A DNA stretch of 64,000 bases. It comes from Clostridium yunnanense. GTDB taxonomy: Bacteria > Bacillota > Clostridia > Clostridiales > Clostridiaceae. A program made the translations under genes and the position numbers. The notes under the pieces are model-generated. The model searched no databases. It was not told where the DNA came from and saw nothing but the letters and a program-made list of their open reading frames with translations. Where the stretch lies: assembly GCF_016595795.1 (NCBI RefSeq), contig NZ_JAENHN010000059.1, positions 1-64,000 of the forward strand, read 5' to 3'. Shown here piece by piece: positions 53,418-60,910 of this stretch; positions within the stretch are counted from its first letter, which is position 1; every line of letters begins with the position of its first letter.

Positions 53418-53900
53418 ATGACATACTTATTTTTAGGATTTAGTTTATTAATAGCAATTTTATTAATAATCTCCACAGGCATTTTTTATGAGCACCACGA
53501 TAAAATTAATTTTAATATGAAGAAGCGTTTAGATAAAATGTTAAAACTTATTTATTTTGCACCTATAATTGTTTTATGTATAATCATTGTTTTAACTTTT
53601 ACTTACTTCAAATCAAAAGGCTATATTAGGATATCCCACGCATGGCTTGTGGTTAACTTTTGGATATGTAGTGTTATATTCTATTATATCAGTATAGTAA
53701 TGGCGAAAATTAAAAAGATAATTATAATAGTTCCTTTTATTGGGATGATAGCATCTGTAGCCATTGCGATAGTTTTAACACCTTTATCAAACTATGAAAA
53801 TGTGTTTCGGGATACTAACTTAATAATTCCAAATTTATTTGGATTAATTATGCTAATAATATCTTATCATTCAAACAATAAACTTTTAATAAAAAAATAA
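53418..53900 (+). CDS. Four-helix membrane protein, unknown
   Basis: 160 residues with four to five membrane segments: FLGFSLLIAILLIISTGIFY, LIYFAPIIVLCIIIVLTFTYF, AWLVVNFWICSVIFYYISIVM and IIVPFIGMIASVAIAIVL, ending in a hydrophobic stretch. AAGGGGTGAGAATCAGGT lies before the ATG. I do not recognise the family. Confidence 0.6.
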   Translation: MTYLFLGFSLLIAILLIISTGIFYEHHDKINFNMKKRLDKMLKLIYFAPIIVLCIIIVLTFTYFKSKGYIRISHAWLVVNFWICSVIFYYISIVMAKIKKIIIIVPFIGMIASVAIAIVLTPLSNYENVFRDTNLIIPNLFGLIMLIISYHSNNKLLIKK

Positions 53901-53935
53901 AAAATGATTTTTAATACTTAAAATGTAATATGCAA

Positions 53936-53978
53936 AAATAAATTGACTTGCCCAAAATGGACAAGTCGATTTTTATTT
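53936..53978 (+). terminator. Terminator between the membrane-protein gene and NmrA gene
   Basis: AAATAAATTGACTTGCCC pairs with GGACAAGTCGATTTTTATTT with small mismatches. It can serve both convergent genes. Confidence 0.75.
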
Positions 53979-54061
53979 GTAGGATCTCTCTATTATTTAA
54001 ATTAGAGGGAAATAGGGTGTTTTACTACTGAAATTAGTAAATTCAAGTTTTTAAAATAACT

Positions 54062-54931
54062 CTATTTATTGGAAATAGCATTAGCAATTTGTGTAAGTGC
54101 CTCAATGATTGGTGTTGGTTTACGACCAAGAAGTTTTTCAAAATCATTACTATTTATATCTAGTGCTCCATCTCTAATAGCTTTTTGTATGTCTAGAAGC
54201 ATAGGTACTACAAAATCAGGTACTCCAGTGCTTTTCATAGCTTCACCATAAGCGGCATCATCCATTTGGTGAACTGTTACCTCTTTACCTAATACAGATC
54301 CAAGGTTAGCTGCCAATTGTTCTTGAGTCAATGGTTCTCCTGAAAGTTCAAAGATTGTATTTTCGAAGCCATTTCCTGATAGTACCGCTGCAGCAGCCTC
54401 TGCATAATCCTGCTGTAATGCCCAGCCTACCTTACCAGTACTAGCAGAAGTTAACCAAGGCGCACCTGCAAGTACTCCTTGAATGCTTCCGATCTCATTC
54501 TCTAAGTACCAGTTATTTCTTAGGAAACAGTAAGGTATGCCTGTTCTTAGTATAGCTTCTTCTGTGGCACGATGTACTGGAGCTAGAAACAAAGAACTTT
54601 CACTTGCATTTCCTACGCTAGTATATGCAATGAACTTAACGTTAGCCTTTTTTGCTGCAGTCACTGCATTTGAGTGTTGTCTTATTCTTGTTTCATTGTC
54701 ACCGTCAGCTGAAATAATCAAAAGTCTGTCAACTTCAGCAAAGGCTGTGGTTAGTGTTTCAGGATGATCGAAGTCACCTTGTCTAACCTCAACACCTCTA
54801 TTTCTTAAGCTTTCTGCCTTCTTAGGGTCACGAACACTAACTGCAAGATCACTTGCTGGTACAACCTTTAATAAGGCTTCCACCACCTTTGAACCTAGCT
54901 TTCCTGTAGCACCTGTTACTAATATTTTCAT
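54062..54931 (-). CDS. NmrA-like NAD(P)-binding oxidoreductase (QorB type)
   Basis: 289 residues. NAD(P) motif ILVTGATGKLGSKVV at the start, VEVRQGDFDHPETL, LLIISADG, IAYTSVGNAS and YCFLRNNWYLEN are the QorB/NmrA pattern. These reductases act on quinones or sense NAD(P). It is divergent from an HxlR regulator, the usual arrangement. GGAGG is right before the ATG. It is alanine-rich and less AT-biased than neighbours, suggesting transfer. Confidence 0.85.
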   Translation of the reverse strand: MKILVTGATGKLGSKVVEALLKVVPASDLAVSVRDPKKAESLRNRGVEVRQGDFDHPETLTTAFAEVDRLLIISADGDNETRIRQHSNAVTAAKKANVKFIAYTSVGNASESSLFLAPVHRATEEAILRTGIPYCFLRNNWYLENEIGSIQGVLAGAPWLTSASTGKVGWALQQDYAEAAAAVLSGNGFENTIFELSGEPLTQEQLAANLGSVLGKEVTVHQMDDAAYGEAMKSTGVPDFVVPMLLDIQKAIRDGALDINSNDFEKLLGRKPTPIIEALTQIANAISNK

Positions 54932-55069
54932 ATTTTACACCTCCATATAGGTTTTATTTGTTTATCAAAAATTTCAGTGATATAATTAACTATACACAAA
55001 TTATATTTGCCTACATAAATTAAAACAAGTACAATTATTTTTAATACATAGTATCTTAAAAGATACTAT

Positions 55070-55168
55070 AGATGTACCAGTTCGAACCGAAATTTATTTT
55101 TAAAACTCTCATGGGTTCTGATGAGAGAATTTAAAAATAATAAAGTTTATTACGAAGTGGTATATCCA
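55070..55168. repeat. Palindromic repeat R1, full-length copy
   Basis: AGATGTACCAGTTCGAACCG at one end, TTACGAAGTGGTATATC at the other, centre CTCTCATGGGTTCTGATGAGAG. It is the best-preserved copy of the family and lies in the NmrA/HxlR divergent gap. Confidence 0.92.
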
Positions 55169-55172
55169 TATA

Positions 55173-55268
55173 GAGTTCCTAGCTCAACTATCAAGTTATA
55201 CATATCCGAAAATCCCCAGAAGCCGCGATTTTCGAACAAGTATAACTTAAGTTTCGACATAGGAACTC
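55173..55268. repeat. Repeat R4, full-length palindromic copy
   Basis: GAGTTCCTAG and TAGGAACTC are inverted ends; inside are CAAGTTATAC and GTATAACTT, and CGAAAATC with GATTTTCG, so it is a long hairpin. A partial copy lies at 13951-14000. It ends 16 bases before the HxlR start and thus forms the end of that gene's leader. Confidence 0.9.
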
Positions 55269-55284
55269 TTTATAAGGAGGATAT

Positions 55285-55626
55285 ATGTTAACACAAGAAG
55301 AATTATTTGGAAGATGCCCATACGCAACTGCACAAAGGATATTATCAGGAAAATGGGCAGTGATTATTCTACATCATTTAAGTGAAAAAAAGCTTAGATT
55401 TAATGAACTACAAAGACTTTTGCCAGAGATAACACAAGCTACACTAACTAAACAACTACGTGCTTTAGAAGAATATGGTGTGGTTACTAGAACTGTTTAT
55501 GCTCAGATTCCCCCAAAGGTAGAGTACGACCTTAGCGACATTGGCAAGGAATTTACAGAAGTTTTGGACAGCCTTAAAGTTTGGAGTGACAAGTATATAG
55601 CTTTTTGTAATTCTAAAGAAAAATAG
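55285..55626 (+). CDS. HxlR family regulator
   Basis: 113 residues: CPYATAQRILSGKWAVIILHHLSEKKLRFNELQRLLPEITQATLTKQLRALEEYGVV is a canonical HxlR winged helix with the Cys of GRCPYA. HxlR proteins often sense thiol- or quinone-reactive compounds and control reductases such as the divergent NmrA gene. AAGGAGGATAT precedes the ATG. Confidence 0.9.
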   Translation: MLTQEELFGRCPYATAQRILSGKWAVIILHHLSEKKLRFNELQRLLPEITQATLTKQLRALEEYGVVTRTVYAQIPPKVEYDLSDIGKEFTEVLDSLKVWSDKYIAFCNSKEK

Positions 55627-55709
55627 AGTTGCAGGAGATATGGCAAAAATTAAAGCTAGCCCCTTTTTGGCTTATAAAAGTAGGTGTTATATAGGGATAT
55701 TTAAAGATA

Positions 55710-55767
55710 GATAAACTACTTAATATTAGAATTTATCCTAGGAGTTTAAGGACTGAAGTAGTTTATC
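55710..55767. repeat. Palindromic repeat R1, variant with GATAAACTACTT ends, short copy
   Basis: GATAAACTACTTAATATTAG and GAAGTAGTTTATC, with an internal CCTAGGAG region. Same end type as 11389-11470, but the core is shorter. Confidence 0.8.
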
Positions 55768-55800
55768 TATATATAGTGTAAAATTTCAATACAATAAAAG

Positions 55801-55846
55801 TGGGTTGATACAGATGAATCAAATTGTCTCATCTTGCATCAACCCA
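55801..55846 (-). terminator. Terminator for the leftward membrane-protein gene
   Basis: TGGGTTGATACAGATGA pairs with TCATCTTGCATCAACCCA (one mismatch and a bulge), 10 bases past the minus-strand stop at 55856. Confidence 0.7.
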
Positions 55847-55855
55847 TTATAATAT

Positions 55856-56233
55856 TTAATATTCATTCTTTTTAAAAAATACCATCTCTCCAAAAGTTAA
55901 GCCGAAAGAACAAGCTATAGGTAATAAGATTTTATCATTTAGTATTAATTCACCTTTAGTTAAGTAAGTAAATAGTACGTTGAAAGCCCAAAGTACAAAA
56001 GAGACAATAATAAACTTTAGCAGCATTTTTCTTATCGTGCTCATGCTTAGCTTTCTCATATTTAACAGTATAGAGATTATAAAATATATGGCTGCCAATA
56101 GTAGACATATAACATAACTTACTATGAATTGGATGAGAAAAGGAAATTCTATCTTCTTATATACAATAAATAATGTTATCACTGTCCATATTAATAATAT
56201 GATATATAGGATTTTCTTAATATTATCACGCAT
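55856..56233 (-). CDS. Four-helix membrane protein, unknown
   Basis: 125 residues with four membrane segments: ILYIILLIWTVITLFIVYK, LIQFIVSYVICLLLAAIYFII, LKFIIVSFVLWAFNVLFTYL and ILLPIACSFGLTFGEMVFF. The KILLPIACSFGLTFGE tail is a motif I have seen in uncharacterised membrane proteins but cannot name. AAAGGAG is about 14 bases upstream, so initiation is weak or the start is wrong. Confidence 0.6.
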   Translation of the reverse strand: MRDNIKKILYIILLIWTVITLFIVYKKIEFPFLIQFIVSYVICLLLAAIYFIISILLNMRKLSMSTIRKMLLKFIIVSFVLWAFNVLFTYLTKGELILNDKILLPIACSFGLTFGEMVFFKKNEY

Positions 56234-56348
56234 GTCTTTTATGTCTTCTCCTTTAGTTAATACTTTAATTTAGGTATAATTTCAATTAAGTTATAATTAA
56301 TATAGACTTAATTATAGCATGAATTTCAAAATAATGTATATAAGTTTT

Positions 56349-56398
56349 CGAACAAGAGAATTAAAAAAATAATAAGTTTTATTCCAAAGTGGTACATA
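56349..56398. repeat. Palindromic repeat R1, right half
   Basis: CGAACAAGAGAATTAAAAAA then AATAAGTTTTATTCCAAAGTGGTACATA. The right half of R1 with one change in TTACGAAGTGG. It lies upstream of the ClbS-like gene. Confidence 0.75.
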
Positions 56399-56470
56399 CT
56401 TTATACTTGAAGGATATCACTCCAATTATGGTTGAGATCAATGAGTAAATTTTTAATAATGAGGTGTAAA

Positions 56471-56980
56471 ATGATAGAATACCAAAATAGACAAGAATTA
56501 ATTTTAGAAATTTCAAGTCGTGCAAAGTTATTCATAGAAGAGTTTAATGATATTGATGAAAATGATAAAGATAGGTTAATTGAAGGTGTTGATAGAACGC
56601 CTACTCAAATGATTGCATATCAGCTGGGGTGGATGAAGCTTATTCTAGATTGGGAGAAACAAGAACAACAAGGACTTATTGTTATTACTCCAACTTCGGA
56701 CTACAAGTGGAATAACCTCGGTGGATTATATGAAAGTTTTTATAAACAATACAATGGATATACGCTTAATGAATTATGCATTATTTTTATAAAGGTAGTA
56801 CAGGAGATTATCCAACTTATTAACAGTTATACAGATGAAGAATTATTTCAGCAAGGTGGGAGAAAGTGGGCATCATCAACGCCTTCAAATTGGCCTATAT
56901 GGAAGTGGATACATATTAATACTGTTGCTCCGTTCAAGTCCTTCAGAACTAAGATACGAAAGTGGAAGAAGTTGCGTTGA
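56471..56980 (+). CDS. ClbS/DfsB family four-helix bundle protein
   Basis: 169 residues: MIEYQNRQELILEISSRAKLFIEEF, VDRTPTQMIAYQLGWMKLILDWE, EFTLNEL-like GYTLNELCIIFIKVVQEIIQLI and WPIWKWIHINTVAPFKSFRTKIRKWKK. This is the ClbS/DfsB (DUF1706) family, whose best known member protects against colibactin. I start at ATG 56471 with GAGGTG 4-5 bases upstream; the frame from 56432 has no site. Confidence 0.82.
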   Translation: MIEYQNRQELILEISSRAKLFIEEFNDIDENDKDRLIEGVDRTPTQMIAYQLGWMKLILDWEKQEQQGLIVITPTSDYKWNNLGGLYESFYKQYNGYTLNELCIIFIKVVQEIIQLINSYTDEELFQQGGRKWASSTPSNWPIWKWIHINTVAPFKSFRTKIRKWKKLR

Positions 56981-57000
56981 ATATAAGGGCTTACAGTAAG

Positions 57001-57028
57001 ATAAATTTTATTACGAAGTGGTTCATCT
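57001..57028. repeat. Palindromic repeat R1, right end
   Basis: ATAAATTTTATTACGAAGTGGTTCATCT. It is followed after two bases by the left half of another copy. Confidence 0.8.
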
Positions 57029-57030
57029 AA

Positions 57031-57085
57031 AGATGAACCACTTCAATCCGAAACCTATTTTTAAAACTCTCACAGGATTCTCCAG
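57031..57085. repeat. Palindromic repeat R1, left half
   Basis: AGATGAACCACTTCAATCCG then AAACCTATTTTTAAAACTCT, CACAGGATTC. It abuts the right end of the previous copy, so two copies lie end to end or the unit is circularly permuted. Confidence 0.8.
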
Positions 57086-57210
57086 CTTATTTTTACTATA
57101 AAAAAGATATAAAGTTTTAATGCTAACTAAATCTAGCCATTTCAAATACTTAAATAGTTTCTAAGCCATCCAGCTAAAAGACTTATTCACCCTACAGGTT
57201 TTCGTAGAGA

Positions 57211-57492
57211 TTATAATTCATTTTTTAATACTGGTACATAAATATCCATTACAGCACCGATAGCTGGATGGCACCTTTCATCATAATATTCAAAATCTAT
57301 TTTTGTCTCATCAAATATATAGTCACTATCTTTAAACCAATCTTCAAATATATACTTCCAAGTCTGCTTAATCACGTCAGCAAACTCATTATCAGAAGCT
57401 TCAGCGCCGGTATTAGCTGGTATAGTTGTGAAAACAGCATAAGTTGCTTTTGGAACCTCTACTGTAAATTTAACAGAACTGTTCCTAATTTG
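57211..57492 (-). pseudogene. GyrI-like/AraC effector-binding domain fragment
   Basis: On the minus strand one frame reads SSVKFTVEVPKATYAVFTTI, then ...TWKYIFEDWFKDSDYIFDET, then DFEYYDERCHP and MDIYVPVLKNEL, ending at the stop at 57211. This is the C-terminal half of a GyrI-like/effector-binding domain of the kind found in AraC-type and stand-alone proteins. A stop lies upstream at about 57493-57495, and there is no start or ribosome binding site. I treat it as the remnant of a lost gene. The surrounding gap 57086-57679 holds nothing else. Confidence 0.7.
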
Positions 57493-57679
57493 CTAAAGTT
57501 GAAGTAAAAAAATTCTATAATTTGATAACTCCCTTACCAAAATATAGATTTTATTCTATATTCAAATTAGATAATTATATAAATATCTAAATTTTATCAA
57601 CAGATTATAGAAAATATTTACAGTAAAAATAGTATATGGTATGATTATCACATAATTTATGAAAGGAAGTGTTTTTGTG

Positions 57680-57721
57680 ATGAATAAAAAGAGCAGTGTA
57701 TCAAGGGTGGTTTCTGAATAA
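57680..57721 (+). CDS. Possible 13-residue leader peptide before the methyltransferase
   Basis: MNKKSSVSRVVSE with GAAAGGAAGTG before the start, about 113 bases upstream of the methyltransferase gene. The stop region is followed by CACGC...GCGTG, which can form a loose stem. The arrangement is that of leader-peptide attenuation. The evidence is only the ribosome binding site and position, so this may be chance. Confidence 0.3.
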   Translation: MNKKSSVSRVVSE

Positions 57722-57834
57722 CACGCCTTAGATACTATTTAAATATATTATCTCTTTGCGTGCTATTCTTTTACCGCCTTATATGCATTTAAGGTTTAAT
57801 AAAAAGAATAACATAATAAAGGAGATTGTAAAAA

Positions 57835-58533
57835 TTGAGAAATTTTGAACGTTGTGAAAAGTATTATAATAAATATGGAAAGTTCTTCGAAGAAAACAAA
57901 ATGCTTGGTCCAAATGCTATGTGGCTTATTGAAATCCTTTCTGAAAAGATGGAGCTAAAGCCAGGTATGCGTATACTAGATATGGGCTGTGGTATGGGAC
58001 TTACATCAATATTTCTAGCTAAAGAGTTTGGTGTAACTGTATTTGCAAACGATTTGTGGATAAACCCTTCTGATAATTACCGTCGTTTTGTTGAAATGGG
58101 TGTAGAGGATAAGGTGTTCCCAATTCGCGCAGAAGCTCATGCTCTGCCATATGCTGATAATTATTTTGATGCAGCAATAAGTATTGATGCATACCATTAT
58201 TTTGGTACAGATGAAATATATTTACCTAACTATTACTCTAAGTTAGTTAAACAAGGCGGGCAGTTTGGAATTGTGAGCCCTGGACTTACAAGAGAGTTTA
58301 GTGATGGATTACCAGAGTCCATGAAGGCACATTGGGAGCCTGATATGTACTGTTTTCATAGTGCAAAGTGGTGGAAGGATTTGTGGCAAAAAACTGGTAT
58401 AGTTGATGTTACTTATGCAGAAACCATTGAAAATGGTAAGGACATTTGGAGAGCAACCGCTGATTATGATTTACATGATGCTGATACAGAAAACTATCTT
58501 ACACTTATAGCAATGACTGCAACTAAGAAGTAA
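57835..58533 (+). CDS. Class I SAM-dependent methyltransferase (cyclopropane-synthase-like fold)
   Basis: 232 residues. Motif I reads GMRILDMGCGMGLTSIFLAK (about 45-64), then AEAHALPYADNYFDAAISIDAYHYFG as motif IV and WWKDLWQKTGIVDVTYAE in the C-terminal half. The start is TTG 57835, with AAAGGAG 10 bases before it. A leader peptide candidate lies upstream. The acceptor is unknown; relatives act on small compounds. Confidence 0.83.
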   Translation: MRNFERCEKYYNKYGKFFEENKMLGPNAMWLIEILSEKMELKPGMRILDMGCGMGLTSIFLAKEFGVTVFANDLWINPSDNYRRFVEMGVEDKVFPIRAEAHALPYADNYFDAAISIDAYHYFGTDEIYLPNYYSKLVKQGGQFGIVSPGLTREFSDGLPESMKAHWEPDMYCFHSAKWWKDLWQKTGIVDVTYAETIENGKDIWRATADYDLHDADTENYLTLIAMTATKK

Positions 58534-58581
58534 GGTCAAGTATTTAGAATCCTAGAGATTCAGATAAACTTAATAAATTCT

Positions 58582-58624
58582 ATAGCCTTAACCGCGAATT
58601 GTATGTGGTTAAGGCTATTTTTAT
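58582..58624 (+). terminator. Terminator after the methyltransferase gene
   Basis: ATAGCCTTAACC pairs perfectly with GGTTAAGGCTAT, followed by TTTTTATAAG. A short ATAA tetranucleotide run is at 58642-58665. Confidence 0.85.
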
Positions 58625-58752
58625 AAGTTGAAATACTGATCCATAAATAAATAAATAAATAAATAAGTAAAATTACTAGTATATTTTATTTGACTTTAGC
58701 CTAAGGCGAAAGTTTAGAATAAAAGAAGGATAAGTTCTAAGGGGGGGAAGAT

Positions 58753-59802
58753 ATGAATAAAGGTTACAATATTAGCGAAATAGCTGAAATGTTTAATATT
58801 ACTACAAACAAGATTAGATTTTATGAGAAGAAGGGATTGCTGACACCCATAAGACAGGATGATAATCAATATAGAAGGTTTAATGAAGAGGATATTGTAA
58901 GGCTACAATCTATATTAACTTATAGATCCATAGGTATTAGTGTTGATTCAATTAAAAATATACTGAAAAGTAATGAAAAAGAGAATTATTTAACTCACTT
59001 TAATAATCAATGGCAATTGGTCAATGATGAAATTCATAGACTTAATACAATAAGAAAGTCTTTGGAGCAAGTGATTGATAAAATCTATGAAGAAAATGAT
59101 GACTTTAAGGTGAAGGAAGATTTGTTAGAGATAGTAAGTGAAAGCAACAAACTGAATGATATAAAGAATCAGTGGAAGGATAAGTGGAACTTTAATAGCT
59201 GGGCAAGATCCTATGATAAAGATGTTAAGAGGGATATAGGAGAACTAAAAATATATAAGAATTACGATTTAATCCTACAGAAGGTATATGATTTAGTGGA
59301 GGCTTTGGGTAGAAAGGATCTTAAAGTTCTTGAAATAGGTGTAGGAACAGGTAACTTAGCAGAGAAGTTTTTAAATGGTGGCTACAATATCATAGGAATA
59401 GATCAGTCCAGAGAAATGCTTTCAGTAGCAAAGGAAAAGTATCCTATGCTTAAGGTGAGACTCGGAGAATTTTTGAAGATTCCTTATGACAATAAATCCT
59501 TTGATGTAATCATCTCAACCTATGCTTTTCATCATCTAAACGAAACTGAAAAATATATTGCTATAGAGGAAATTATGAGAGTACTGAAGGATGATGGAGT
59601 AATTGTTATGGGGGATTTGATGTTTGAAAGTAAAGCTTCTGAAGAGGAAGTTTTAAAAGCTTTACCTCAGTCCCAAGTAGAGGAGATAAAAGATGAGTAC
59701 TACTCTTATATTGATTTGCTGAAAGCTGAATTTGAAAAATATAATAAGAAACTTCAGTATTATAGAATAGATAAATTTAACTATATAATAGAAGTGCTAT
59801 AA
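58753..59802 (+). CDS. MerR-type regulator fused to a SAM-dependent methyltransferase
   Basis: 349 residues. Residues 1-75 are a MerR HTH (YNISEIAEMFNITTNKIRFYEKKGLLTPIRQDDNQYRRFNEEDI). A coiled helix (about 85-125) leads to a methyltransferase domain (about 165-345): VLEIGVGTGNLAEKFLNG, IGIDQSREMLSVAKEKYP, and FDVIISTYAFHHLNE. The dimer helix of a MerR protein is followed by the enzyme in place of a ligand domain. It may sense SAM or a substrate. GGGGGGGAAG lies just before the ATG. It stands alone, and the arrangement is rare to me. Confidence 0.8.
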   Translation: MNKGYNISEIAEMFNITTNKIRFYEKKGLLTPIRQDDNQYRRFNEEDIVRLQSILTYRSIGISVDSIKNILKSNEKENYLTHFNNQWQLVNDEIHRLNTIRKSLEQVIDKIYEENDDFKVKEDLLEIVSESNKLNDIKNQWKDKWNFNSWARSYDKDVKRDIGELKIYKNYDLILQKVYDLVEALGRKDLKVLEIGVGTGNLAEKFLNGGYNIIGIDQSREMLSVAKEKYPMLKVRLGEFLKIPYDNKSFDVIISTYAFHHLNETEKYIAIEEIMRVLKDDGVIVMGDLMFESKASEEEVLKALPQSQVEEIKDEYYSYIDLLKAEFEKYNKKLQYYRIDKFNYIIEVL

Positions 59803-59840
59803 AGTATGATATTATAAAAATAGATAAAAGAATATCCATT

Positions 59841-59877
59841 GGAGCAGGAATAAATTTTATTAGTAAGTGGTACATCT
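59841..59877. repeat. Palindromic repeat R1, right-end remnant
   Basis: GGAGCAGGAATAAATTTTAT then TAGTAAGTGGTACATCT. It lies in the gap between the MerR fusion and the RpiR gene. Confidence 0.7.
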
Positions 59878-59902
59878 ATATACAGCATAGGAGGAGCAAT
59901 AA

Positions 59903-60628
59903 ATGAAGTTTGATATTTATAAGATTGCCGATAATTATAAGTTAACTGAAGTAGAGAGACAAGTGCTTGAATATATAATTAATAATATAGATTTGGTACT
60001 TAATAAAGGCGTTAGAGAGGTTGCCAATATAAACTATACCTCTGCAGCTACAGTGATTAAATTATCTAAAAAGCTTGGATATACAGGATATACAGATATG
60101 ATATATCGCTTGAATTTTATCGTTAAAAATCAGGAGAAAAATCAGGATAGAACCTCTGATATAACTAGCTTTATTGATGGAATAGATAAAGTTAAGATAG
60201 ATGATTTTGTAGCTACTCTTATTGAGCATAGAGAAGATATTATTTTCATTACTGCCACTGGTTTTTCTGGACCTATAGCTGAATTTTTTTGTAGGAAAAT
60301 GCTTGTGCTAGGTTTTAAGTGCATTAAGACTAATTCCTATGGGGTCTACGATAATAACCAAGTAGGTGGTTCTTTAGTTATAGGCATATCTAAAAGTGGG
60401 GAGACAGAGAGCGTTACTAAGGTTATAGATTATGCCTCTAAAAATAATTTAGATATCGTAAGTTTTACCGGAAATCAAACAAGTTATATGGCAAAGAAAT
60501 CAACAATTCACTTTTCTATTTTAGATGATAAAGAGCTTGATGATAGAAATATAACTGCCAATTATTTTTATGCAAGAGTGATGATTGTAATGGAGTATTT
60601 ACTAGATAAGGTTATGAACAGTTTGTAG
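59903..60628 (+). CDS. RpiR/MurR family regulator of the alpha-glucoside PTS locus
   Basis: 241 residues. The N-terminal HTH_6 (about 1-75: YKLTEVERQVLEYIINNIDLVLNKGVREVANINYTSAATVIKLSKKLGYTGY) is followed by a SIS sugar-phosphate domain (about 105-225: IIFITATGFSGPIAEFF, VIGISKSGETESVTKVID). It precedes the PTS/GH4 operon in the same direction. GGAGGAGC precedes the ATG. It probably senses the phosphorylated disaccharide and controls the downstream promoter, where three AACATGTT motifs lie. Confidence 0.87.
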   Translation: MKFDIYKIADNYKLTEVERQVLEYIINNIDLVLNKGVREVANINYTSAATVIKLSKKLGYTGYTDMIYRLNFIVKNQEKNQDRTSDITSFIDGIDKVKIDDFVATLIEHREDIIFITATGFSGPIAEFFCRKMLVLGFKCIKTNSYGVYDNNQVGGSLVIGISKSGETESVTKVIDYASKNNLDIVSFTGNQTSYMAKKSTIHFSILDDKELDDRNITANYFYARVMIVMEYLLDKVMNSL

Positions 60629-60640
60629 AGTATTAAAGAG

Positions 60641-60680
60641 ACTATCTTGAGTTTTTCTCAGGGTAGTTTTTTCTTTTTAT
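60641..60680 (+). terminator. Terminator after the RpiR gene
   Basis: ACTATCTTGAG pairs with CTCAGGGTAGT (one wobble), then TTTTTTCTTTTT. The regulator and the PTS operon are therefore separately transcribed. Confidence 0.75.
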
Positions 60681-60780
60681 AAATTGCAATTAAATTAAAT
60701 AGGTGGATAAATAAGTGTAACTGCCTTAAAGCATAATATAAGTTAACGAATAAAAAGAAGAATTTGTTCTATGTAAATGT

Positions 60781-60852
60781 AAACATGTTCACTCTTTGGT
60801 CAACATGTTGCTGAAATGGCCAAAGCTATTAACAAGGGTTATTAAACATGTT
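60781..60852 (+). promoter_or_regulatory. Three AACATGTT operator candidates ahead of the PTS operon
   Basis: AACATGTT palindromes occur at 60782-60789, 60802-60809 and 60845-60852, two of them extended to AAACATGTT. Centre distances are 20 and 43 bp, about two and four DNA turns. They lie in the region that must contain the promoter and are the likely RpiR sites. Confidence 0.65.
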
Positions 60853-60910
60853 ATTCTAAGTTCAGGTAATTACCAAAGACAATTTATTAAATAGTAGAGG
60901 GGTATATTAA

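Noticed and set aside
57169-57270. 12-bp inverted pair GCCATCCAGCTA and TAGCTGGATGGC about 90 bp apart
   Set aside because: One arm lies inside the decayed GyrI-like fragment and the other outside it. It could be a small duplication but a chance match cannot be excluded.
58642-58665. ATAA tetranucleotide run
   Set aside because: Short simple repeat in an intergenic gap. It is not near a promoter box in a way that suggests phase variation.
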